From NCBI GenBank assembly GCA_949286295.1, contig CASECK010000114.1, positions 1 to 8,786 on the forward strand: a stretch of 8,786 bases of DNA, in the 5' to 3' direction. Shown here one piece after another: positions 1-6,283 of the stretch. Source of the DNA: an uncultured bacterium (GTDB lineage: Bacteria; Bacillota; Clostridia; Oscillospirales; Oscillospiraceae). Both the position numbers and the translations under genes were made by a program. A model generated the notes under the pieces. It was given only the letters and a program-made list of their open reading frames with translations. It was not told the origin of the DNA and did not search any database. Each line of letters starts with the position of its first letter. Position 1 is the first letter of the stretch.

Positions 1-243
1 AAGAAGCGCGTTCGGGTCAACGAGGCCAAGGCCGCGCAGAACAAGGCCGCGAAGTCCGCGCTCAAGACCGATATCAAGAAGTTTGAGGCCGCGGTGGCGG
101 AAGGCAACCGCAGCGAGGCCGATGTCGCTTACAAGGTGGCCGTCAAGGCTGTGGACAAGGCCGCTGCCAAGGGTCTGCTGCACCGGAACAATGCCGCCAA
201 CAAGAAGAGCAATATGACCATCAAGCTGAACAAGCTGGCCTGA
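1..243 (+). CDS. rpsT: 30S ribosomal protein S20, 3' part (5' end outside window)
   Basis: S20 is a primary 16S rRNA-binding protein of the small ribosomal subunit. The 80 visible codons begin with KKRVRVNEAKAAQNKAAKSA and end in NMTIKLNKLA before TGA at 241-243. The very Lys/Ala-rich helical composition, the HRNNAANKKS segment and the conserved C-terminal half are typical of bacterial S20. Family members are usually 85-90 residues, so only about seven N-terminal residues lie outside the window. An intrinsic terminator follows within 20 bases, so rpsT ends its own transcription unit here. Third-position codon choice is more mixed (GTT, GCT, GGT, GAA occur) than in the genes downstream. The assignment is firm; only the start is missing. 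Confidence 0.97.
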   Translation, partial: KKRVRVNEAKAAQNKAAKSALKTDIKKFEAAVAEGNRSEADVAYKVAVKAVDKAAAKGLLHRNNAANKKSNMTIKLNKLA

Positions 244-260
244 TTATATTGATCGCGTGG

Positions 261-290
261 AAAGCCGTCTGATTACAGGCGGCTTTTTTC
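261..290 (+). terminator. Rho-independent terminator of rpsT
   Basis: A 10-bp stem (262-271 AAGCCGTCTG with 276-285 CAGGCGGCTT, one G-U pair) closes a 4-base loop ATTA. It is followed directly by a T run. It lies 18 bases past the rpsT stop codon, which is the classical position. The T-rich tail also overlaps where the -35 region of the next promoter would fall. Confidence 0.93.
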
Positions 291-311
291 GTTTCTTTCG
301 GCGCGCGCGTC

Positions 312-320
312 TGCTATAAT
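312..320 (+). promoter_or_regulatory. Extended -10 promoter for the YihY-like gene
   Basis: TGCTATAAT (312-320) is a perfect extended -10 element (TGn plus consensus TATAAT). The region 17 bases upstream is T-rich (292-298) but has no good TTGACA match, which is tolerated by extended -10 promoters. The predicted transcription start is near 327. That would make the ATG at 327 leaderless and favours a translation start further down (366 or 372). Confidence 0.7.
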
Positions 321-371
321 GGTGATATGGGCCGTCCGGCGGCAAAGCCCGGCGGCAGCGAGGTGATGTGC

Positions 372-1277
372 GTGATACGTGGGTTTTTTTCTCTCCCGCC
401 GGTGTCGTTCGCCCTGCGCACGGCGGCTTTGGGCGGCCGGGTGGGGGTGTCCCGGTCGGCGGCCTCCCTGTCCTACTTCCTGATTTTGACTCTCTTCCCT
501 CTGCTGGTGTGCGTCAACTACTTCATCGGCCTGTTCCACCTGGATTTGGAGCACTTTCTCTCCTCCCTGGACCAGCTGCTGCCCCCCGGGGCGCTGGCCA
601 TCGTGTCCGACTACCTGGGCTATGTCTCCCACATCCAGTCCCCGGCCCTGCTGTGGGCCAGCCTGTTTACCATTCTGCTGTCCGCCTCGGCGGGGCTGCG
701 CACCCTGCTGCTGACCATGGAGCAGCTGTATGAGGTCTCCACCCCCCGCCCCCTGCGCCGCCTGACGGCCAGCGTGCTGCTGTCCCTGCTGTTTTTGCTG
801 ACCATCTACCTGTCTGTGGTGGTCATCTTCACCGGCGACTGGTTCTTCACCCTGCTGGAGCGCGGCCTGCCCGGCCCTGTGGCCCGCCTGCTCCCCCTGC
901 AGGCCCTGTCCCGGCTGTGGGTGTGGCTGCGGTATCTGCTGCTGTTCTGCTTTGTGCTGCTGCTGGTGCTCATGGTCTACCGGGCCGGGCCCCCCCGGCC
1001 CCTGCTGGGACGGGGGGCGGTGCTGCTGTCCTCCCTGGGGGCCTCTCTGGCCATTGTGGCCGCCTCGGCCCTGTTCTCCTGGTTCATCGGGCTGTCCTCC
1101 CGGTACGCCCTGGTGTACGGCTCTCTGGCCTCGATTGTCATCCTGCTGGTGTGGCTTTACCTGTGCTCCGGTATCCTGCTGCTGGGGGCGGTGGCCGGGC
1201 GGGTGCTGTCCCAAGGCCCCGGCCCGGAAGGGCCGGGAGGCGCCAGAGCCGCCGGGCGCAAGCGCCCCCCGGATTGA
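372..1277 (+). CDS. YihY/BrkB family integral membrane protein
   Basis: About 301 aa, with roughly six hydrophobic segments at nt 460-540, 640-700, 770-850, 927-983, 1011-1097 and 1120-1200. The first contains AASLSYFLILTLFPLL and the last reads YGSLASIVILLVWLYLCSGI. Both resemble the conserved ends of the YihY/BrkB family (once misnamed ribonuclease BN), whose molecular function is not settled. The usual acidic GAE-type motif after the last helix reads GAVAGRVL here. The tail is short, Gly/Pro/Arg-rich and probably cytoplasmic. Start choice: the frame is open from an ATG at 327, but that sits at the predicted transcription start. A GAGG at 360-363 is 8 bases before GTG 372, whereas ATG 366 is too close to it. 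GTG 372 is therefore preferred, with moderate certainty. The gene is preceded by its own promoter and by the rpsT terminator, so it is probably not co-transcribed with rpsT. Confidence 0.88.
   Translation: MIRGFFSLPPVSFALRTAALGGRVGVSRSAASLSYFLILTLFPLLVCVNYFIGLFHLDLEHFLSSLDQLLPPGALAIVSDYLGYVSHIQSPALLWASLFTILLSASAGLRTLLLTMEQLYEVSTPRPLRRLTASVLLSLLFLLTIYLSVVVIFTGDWFFTLLERGLPGPVARLLPLQALSRLWVWLRYLLLFCFVLLLVLMVYRAGPPRPLLGRGAVLLSSLGASLAIVAASALFSWFIGLSSRYALVYGSLASIVILLVWLYLCSGILLLGAVAGRVLSQGPGPEGPGGARAAGRKRPPD
1218..1237 (+). other. GNRA-loop hairpin in the 3' end of the YihY-like gene
   Basis: CCCGGCCC (1218-1225) pairs perfectly with GGGCCGGG (1230-1237) across a GGAA tetraloop. It lies inside the codons for the Gly/Pro-rich tail. 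A smaller GGGCG/CGCCC hairpin follows at 1254-1267. No T run follows, so neither is a standard terminator. They may slow or protect the end of the transcript, or simply reflect GC-rich coding. Confidence 0.4.
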
Positions 1278-1298
1278 CAACTTTCTCCCCCCGCGCTC

Positions 1299-1316
1299 TT
1301 TTCTCCCGGGGGAAAA
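1299..1316. promoter_or_regulatory. 18-bp palindrome over the promoter of the large gene (possible operator)
   Basis: TTTTCTCCC followed by GGGGGAAAA is an inverted repeat with no spacer and one mismatched pair (T1304/G1311). It occupies the -35 region of the extended -10 promoter at 1319-1327, which suits a repressor or activator site. With no loop it is more likely a protein-binding site than an RNA hairpin. The cognate protein is unknown. Confidence 0.4.
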
Positions 1317-1318
1317 TA

Positions 1319-1327
1319 TGGTATGCT
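1319..1327 (+). promoter_or_regulatory. Extended -10 promoter for the large multidomain gene
   Basis: TGGTATGCT (1319-1327) is an extended -10 element (TGn plus TATGCT, 4 of 6 to consensus TATAAT). A start near 1334 would leave a leader of about 57 bases before GTG 1391. A perfect TTGACA exists at 1274-1279, overlapping the YihY stop codon, but it is over 40 bases away and cannot pair with this -10 at normal spacing. Confidence 0.5.
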
Positions 1328-1377
1328 GAAAAAAAGCGCCCCCCTATTCCGCGCCCCGGCCCGCCGGGGCCAGAGAC

Positions 1378-1386
1378 GAGGTGGAG
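1378..1386 (+). promoter_or_regulatory. Ribosome binding site fixing the GTG start of the large gene
   Basis: GAGGTGGAG lies 4-9 bases ahead of GTG 1391. The same frame is open as far back as 917 inside the membrane-protein gene, so this site decides that the upstream part is a shadow and that translation starts at 1391. Confidence 0.65.
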
Positions 1387-1390
1387 ACCT

Positions 1391-4300
1391 GTGAACGACA
1401 AACTGATTCGCCAGCTCAACCGGGAGATTGCCGGGGCTCTTACCGCCCGCCGCTCCCCCTCCTTTTCCAGCCGCCGGGCCGTCCAGGCCCTTCTGCGCAC
1501 CCCCGGCTGGGAGCAGGCCCTGTCCGCTCTGCTCCCCATCCGGGAGCGGCTGAGCTGCGCCCAGGTGCTGGAACTATGCGCCCCCGTGCTGGAGCGACTG
1601 TGCCCTCAGGGCCCCGAGCAGGGCTGGGGGCCTTTTTGCTATCAGTACGTGTGCCATCTCATGTTCCCCGACGGCGGCTTCGCCCCCGAGGCCGGCCGCT
1701 GCGGGGAGGGTGCCCTGTTCTGCCTGACCGTGCTCCAGGTCCTGCTGGACCACGAGCGCGCCGCCCTGCCTTTCGACCCCATGCTGGACTTTCAGTTCCT
1801 TCCGGAGGAGGAGCTGTCCCGCTGCGACCAGGCCGGGGAGTACCGCCGCTTTCTCACGTCCTGGCGGGAGGAGTTTGTCTATGAGCTGATGCGCCTGGGG
1901 CTGGAGGTCACCCCCTTCCGCACCCTGAGCCACATCTCCGGGGTCCACTACATCGCCATGACCGCCGCCCGTGGCCTGGCCGAGGCGGGGGTGGAGGTGG
2001 ACCTGGCCCTCATCTCTGCCGCCGCCGCCGCCCACGACATCGGCAAATTCGGCTGCCGCCCCGGGGAGCGGGTGCCCTACCTCCACTATTACTACACCGA
2101 CCAGTGGCTGCTGGCCCGGAAGATGGAGGGCATCAGCCACATCGCCGCCAACCACTCCACCTGGGACTTAGAGCTGGAGTCCCTGTCGGTGGAGTCCCTG
2201 CTGCTCATCTACGCCGACTTCCGCTCCAAGCAGGAGCGGGACAGCCAGGGCCGGGAGATTACCGTCCTCTTCCCCCTGGACCAGTCCTTCCAAGTCATTC
2301 TGTCCAAGCTGGACAACGTGGACGGCAAGAAGCGCCGCCGGTATGAGTTTGTCTACGGCCGCCTCCACGACTTTGAGCGCTATATGCGCGCGCTGGGCGT
2401 GGATGTGGACCTCACCGGCCAGCCCCAGCCCCCCCACCCCCACAAGGACCCGGCCCTCATGGGTCCCCAGGAGACGCTGGAGAGCCTGATTTTGCTCTCG
2501 GTCGGCCACAACCTTGAACTGATGCATATGTTGTCCAACGAGCAGAAGTTTGGCAACATCATCGAGGAGGCCCGCTCCGCCAAGAGCTGGCAGCAGCTGC
2601 GGGCCTATCTCAACGTGTTCGAGGAGTACTTCACCTATCTGTCCGCCCGGCAGAAGACCCAGGCCCTGACCTTCCTGTACGAGCTGCTGATGCACCGCGA
2701 GGGGGACATCCGCCGCCAGGCCGGCGCCCTCATCGGCCAGATTATCGCCCGCTTCCACCTGGTCTACCGCAAGGAGGTCCCCGCCCACGCCCAGAGTGAC
2801 CCGGCCGAGGAGGTCCCCTTCACCCTCTGGGCCCAGTACCTGGAGATGATCATCTTCCCCGACCACAAGACCACTCCCCAGCAGCGCTCCCACATCAGCT
2901 ACACCCTGAAGTTGGTGGTGGAGTCCATGCTGGAACACGCCCGGCCGGGGGACATCCCCCGCTTTTTGGACTGCCTGCTGCGCTACTACGACAACCCCGG
3001 GCAGACCGGCCCGGACACCGCCTTCACCCTGCTGGACGCGGCCCGCTACCTGCCCCCAAAGCACTATGGGGAGCAGACCCGCGAAACGCTCATCGCCTTT
3101 GCCGCCCATTTTGCCGCCCTGGGGGACCTGCGGCTGGTCACCGCCGCCCTCCAGTTCCTGCGGGAGACCGCCCGGAACATCCCCCGGACCCACCCCCAGA
3201 TGGGGCGCATCGCGGACATCGCCCAGGCCGTCCAGGGGAGCGAGCTGACCACCATCTTCCTAAAGCACCGGATTCTCCTCCGGGCCGGCCGGCGGGACAG
3301 TCAGCTGGAGCAGACCCTCTACCACACGGACATCACCAGCGAGGTGTTCCTGGATAACCTCAAGACCGCCACCCCCTGGGTGGTGAAGGTGGCCGGGGTG
3401 GAGCTGCTCCGGGACCAGGTGGACCACGGCCTTCAGGCCCACGTGCTGCACATCGCCACCCACTTCTCCAACCTGGTGAAGGTGTCCGAGCGGGTGGTGG
3501 TCCGGCACACCGCCGGCTCCGCCCTGGTGCGCACCCTGGGTTCTCTGCGCCGGGACCAGCGCAACGAGGTGGTGGTGGAGCTGGGCAAGGGGCTGGAGAT
3601 GGGCCAGTACCAAATCTCCAAATACATCCCCCAGTACCTGGGGGAGGCCGCCCTGTACCTCCACCCCAGCGAGCTGGACGAGCAGGTGCTGTGGCTGCGC
3701 TCCCTGCTGGGTTCTCCCAACGACTCCGCCGTGGCCGGGGCGCTGAACACCGTGGGGGTGCTGCTCCAGCACTACCCCGCCTATCAGGCCCGCTTCCCCG
3801 AGGAGCCGGCCGCCTACGAGGCCCGCCGGCAGGAGCTGCTGGGCCTGCTGCTCCAGGGGCTGGCCCACTACCGGGAGGCGGTGCGGCAGGAGGCCCTGTT
3901 GGTGGTGGGCAAGCTGCTGTTCAGCGCCCCCAAGCTGTCCATGCAGGAGAAGGCCCAGGTGTTCTCCCTGTGCTACCGCAAGCTTCTCTTCCTCATCCAG
4001 GAGTCCCCCCGGCAGGACAGCCTGACCTTCTTCTACCGGGCCGCCGCCCTGTCCCACATCAACCGCTTCATCGCCCTGTGGCGGCTGGACCACGGCCCCT
4101 TCACCCTGGAGCAGCCCCGGAAAATCGCCTTCTTCCCCGGCACCTTCGACCCCTTCACCCTGTCCCACAAGGGCATCGTCCACGCCATCCGGGACCTGGG
4201 GTTCGAGGTCTATCTGGCGGTGGACGAGTTCTCCTGGTCCAAAAAGGCCCAGCCCCACCTCATCCGCCGGCAGATTGTCAATATGTCGGTGGCCGGGGAC

Positions 4301-6181
4301 TTTCACGTCCACCTCTTCCCCGACGACATCCCGGTGAACATCGCCAACCCCGCCGACCTGCGGCGGCTGGCCTCCCTGTTCCCGGAGCAGCGGCTGTACA
4401 TCGTGGCGGGCAGCGACGTGGTGGCCAACGCCTCCTCCTATCAGGCGCGGCCCCGGCCCTTCTCCATCCACGGGATGAACCACGTCATCTTCCACCGGGC
4501 GGGGGAGGCCCCCCTGCCCCGGGAGCTGCCCATCACCGGAGACGTCATCCGCCTCCAACTGCCCCCCCACTTAAAGGACATCAGCTCCTCCCGCATCCGG
4601 GAGAATGTGGATTTAAACCGGGACATCTCCAGCTTTATCGACCCGGTCATCCAGGACTTCATCTATCAAAACGGCCTGTACCTCCGGGACAGCCAGAACA
4701 AGCCCATGCTGGACTCCGGGGACCTGGACTTTCAGTGGCTGGGGGTCCCCGACCCCATGGCGCTGGACGGCATCACCGCCGGAGCGCCCGAGCGGGAGGC
4801 GGTGCGTACCGGCATCGCCCAGCAGGGGGACCGGGTGCTGCTCCTGCGCCACAGCCGCACCCACGCCATGCTGGGCTACGCCGCCTACCGCACTCTGTCC
4901 ACCTCCCAGCTCTTCTCCGCCCTGGGGGACACGGAGCTGGCCAACCGCGTCCGCCTGCGCGCCTCTGGGCGGACCGTGCTCATCACCGCCCTGTCCGCCA
5001 GCGCCGGCCACCACCGGGACTTCCACCAGCTGCTGCTGTGCGAGCTGCTGGCCAAGGCCCTGGAGGAGGGGTGCGTCTACGGGGTGTTCCGCCCCTATGA
5101 CGCCCGCCTCACCCCCCTGCTGGAGGACGTGCTCATCCGCACGGGCTTCACCGTCCACGAGCCGGCCCTGACCATCTGGGAGGCGGATATGCACGCCCCC
5201 ACCGTCCTCATCCAGAATTTGGAGACCACCATCCCCGAGCCTCTGAACCGCAACCCCCGGGTGCTCTCCGCCATCCGGCGCAGCCACCAGCGCCTCCAGC
5301 TGGCCCTGGCCGGACTGTACCCCGGGTCCCTGCTGCTCACCCTGTCCGCCGACGTCATCCACCAGCGGCTGCTGGAGAAGATTACCTCCTATAACAACGT
5401 GCCCGCCGCCCCCACCCATCCCCGGGTGCTGGGGGAGAATATGTGCGTGCCCTATGGCAAGCTCCTCCGGGGCAAGATGGTGCCCAACACCGTGACCAAG
5501 ACCATCCACACCGACCGGGTCTATTCCCCCGACCTGTCTGAGAGCGTCATGGAGCCCTTCCCCTACTACGCCCCCATTCCCAGCCAAATCCGCACCATCA
5601 AGTCCTTTGACCGGCCGGTCATCCTGGTGGACGACCTGATGCACCCCGGCTTCCGCTTCAAGGCCTTGGACCCCATCTTCCGCCGGGAGGGGGTGCCCAT
5701 CCGGATGGTGCTGGTGGGGGTGCTGTCCGGCTACGGCAAGGACCTGATGAACGCCTGGGAGCGGCCGGTGGACAGCGTGTACTATCTGCCCACCCTGCGG
5801 CAGTGGTTTGTGGAGTCCACCCTCTTCCCCTTTATCGGGGGCAACACCGTCCGCCGCTCCGCCCCGCCGGTGCCCGGCCTGCTGCCCGGCATCAACCACA
5901 TTCTGCCCTACGCCGCCCCTCCCTTCCAGGACGAGTGCGGCCACGCGGCGGTGTTCCGCCTGTCCAAGGCCTGCTTAGAGGGCTCCCTGGACGTGATTCG
6001 CGCCTTAGAGCGGGAGTACCGCGTCCTCTACGGCCGGAATCTCACCCTGTCCCGGCTGGCCGAGGCGGTCATCCTCCCCCTGTGCCCGGACAAGGGCACC
6101 TGCCTGCACTACGACCCCAACCTGTCCGCCTCAGTCTATCTGGAAAATGACTTAGAGCAGCTGCTGCGGCAAAACGGATAA
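1391..6181 (+). CDS. Giant multidomain protein: HD hydrolase, HEAT-like repeats, NadD/CoaD-type nucleotidyltransferase, GNAT-like region, phosphoribosyltransferase-like domain
   Basis: 1596 aa from GTG 1391. No signal peptide or membrane segment, so probably cytoplasmic. Residues about 170-300 form an HD metal phosphohydrolase domain: H186, H215-D216 in AAAHDIGKFG, H232, H250, H255 and D276 are candidate ligands. Residues about 350-900 are helical with HEAT-like stretches (for example 435-455 and 827-845). Residues 911-1100 are a nucleotidyltransferase of the NadD/CoaD superfamily, with IAFFPGTFDPFTLSH (912-926) and the C-terminal ISSSRIR signature (1064-1070). Residues about 1149-1264 are weakly GNAT-like. 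Residues about 1349-1500 look like a type I phosphoribosyltransferase fold, with VILVDDLMHPGFR (1410-1422) at the PRPP-loop position. NadD makes nicotinate adenine dinucleotide and is normally near 200 aa, so this is an extreme fusion. The nucleotidyltransferase and HD calls are strong, PRTase moderate, GNAT weak. The true substrate is unknown; another nucleotide or cytidylyl/adenylyl transfer is possible. Confidence 0.85.
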   Translation: MNDKLIRQLNREIAGALTARRSPSFSSRRAVQALLRTPGWEQALSALLPIRERLSCAQVLELCAPVLERLCPQGPEQGWGPFCYQYVCHLMFPDGGFAPEAGRCGEGALFCLTVLQVLLDHERAALPFDPMLDFQFLPEEELSRCDQAGEYRRFLTSWREEFVYELMRLGLEVTPFRTLSHISGVHYIAMTAARGLAEAGVEVDLALISAAAAAHDIGKFGCRPGERVPYLHYYYTDQWLLARKMEGISHIAANHSTWDLELESLSVESLLLIYADFRSKQERDSQGREITVLFPLDQSFQVILSKLDNVDGKKRRRYEFVYGRLHDFERYMRALGVDVDLTGQPQPPHPHKDPALMGPQETLESLILLSVGHNLELMHMLSNEQKFGNIIEEARSAKSWQQLRAYLNVFEEYFTYLSARQKTQALTFLYELLMHREGDIRRQAGALIGQIIARFHLVYRKEVPAHAQSDPAEEVPFTLWAQYLEMIIFPDHKTTPQQRSHISYTLKLVVESMLEHARPGDIPRFLDCLLRYYDNPGQTGPDTAFTLLDAARYLPPKHYGEQTRETLIAFAAHFAALGDLRLVTAALQFLRETARNIPRTHPQMGRIADIAQAVQGSELTTIFLKHRILLRAGRRDSQLEQTLYHTDITSEVFLDNLKTATPWVVKVAGVELLRDQVDHGLQAHVLHIATHFSNLVKVSERVVVRHTAGSALVRTLGSLRRDQRNEVVVELGKGLEMGQYQISKYIPQYLGEAALYLHPSELDEQVLWLRSLLGSPNDSAVAGALNTVGVLLQHYPAYQARFPEEPAAYEARRQELLGLLLQGLAHYREAVRQEALLVVGKLLFSAPKLSMQEKAQVFSLCYRKLLFLIQESPRQDSLTFFYRAAALSHINRFIALWRLDHGPFTLEQPRKIAFFPGTFDPFTLSHKGIVHAIRDLGFEVYLAVDEFSWSKKAQPHLIRRQIVNMSVAGDFHVHLFPDDIPVNIANPADLRRLASLFPEQRLYIVAGSDVVANASSYQARPRPFSIHGMNHVIFHRAGEAPLPRELPITGDVIRLQLPPHLKDISSSRIRENVDLNRDISSFIDPVIQDFIYQNGLYLRDSQNKPMLDSGDLDFQWLGVPDPMALDGITAGAPEREAVRTGIAQQGDRVLLLRHSRTHAMLGYAAYRTLSTSQLFSALGDTELANRVRLRASGRTVLITALSASAGHHRDFHQLLLCELLAKALEEGCVYGVFRPYDARLTPLLEDVLIRTGFTVHEPALTIWEADMHAPTVLIQNLETTIPEPLNRNPRVLSAIRRSHQRLQLALAGLYPGSLLLTLSADVIHQRLLEKITSYNNVPAAPTHPRVLGENMCVPYGKLLRGKMVPNTVTKTIHTDRVYSPDLSESVMEPFPYYAPIPSQIRTIKSFDRPVILVDDLMHPGFRFKALDPIFRREGVPIRMVLVGVLSGYGKDLMNAWERPVDSVYYLPTLRQWFVESTLFPFIGGNTVRRSAPPVPGLLPGINHILPYAAPPFQDECGHAAVFRLSKACLEGSLDVIRALEREYRVLYGRNLTLSRLAEAVILPLCPDKGTCLHYDPNLSASVYLENDLEQLLRQNG

Positions 6182-6227
6182 CGCTGCCGCCCAGCCCGAG
6201 GCCCCCCGCCTCCGCATCCCCTTGTCC

Positions 6228-6255
6228 CCGGCGCGGCCGGAGCGGGCCGCGCCGG
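6228..6255 (+). other. Strong GC hairpin in the gap before the dehydrogenase-like gene
   Basis: CCGGCGCGGCC (6228-6238) pairs perfectly over 11 bp with GGCCGCGCCGG (6245-6255) across a 6-base loop. It sits 47 bases after the stop of the large gene and 28 before ATG 6284. The sequence after it (CCCAATCTCTG) has no T run, so it is not a canonical terminator. It may be an RNA processing or stability element, an attenuating structure or a pause site between two cistrons. Confidence 0.55.
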
Positions 6256-6272
6256 CCCAATCTCTGAAAAGC

Positions 6273-6278
6273 AGGTGG
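6273..6278 (+). promoter_or_regulatory. Ribosome binding site choosing ATG 6284
   Basis: AGGTGG lies 5 bases before ATG 6284. An in-frame GTG at 6275 falls inside this site and so cannot be served by it. This favours ATG 6284. Confidence 0.65.
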
Positions 6279-6283
6279 TACGT

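Noticed and set aside
273..1280. Long minus-strand open frame opposite the membrane-protein gene
   Set aside because: The translation is Gln/Gly/His-rich with no fold signature, as expected for the antisense of GC-rich coding; the plus strand carries a clear YihY-type protein.
917..1390. Upstream in-frame extension of the large gene
   Set aside because: It overlaps the membrane-protein gene out of frame, reads as low-complexity Gly/Ala/Pro/Arg, and GTG 1391 has a good ribosome binding site.
3260..4570. Minus-strand open frame of 436 codons inside the large gene
   Set aside because: Low-complexity Gly/Val/Gln/His composition, no ribosome binding site of note, and it lies opposite recognised repeat and nucleotidyltransferase coding.
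3691..5100. Plus-strand open frame of 469 codons in another frame of the large gene
   Set aside because: Pro/Gly/Ala/Arg-rich shadow translation with no domain; the main frame carries the nucleotidyltransferase motifs here.
4613..5944. Minus-strand open frame of 443 codons inside the large gene
   Set aside because: Same antisense composition, opposite the GNAT-like and PRTase-like coding.
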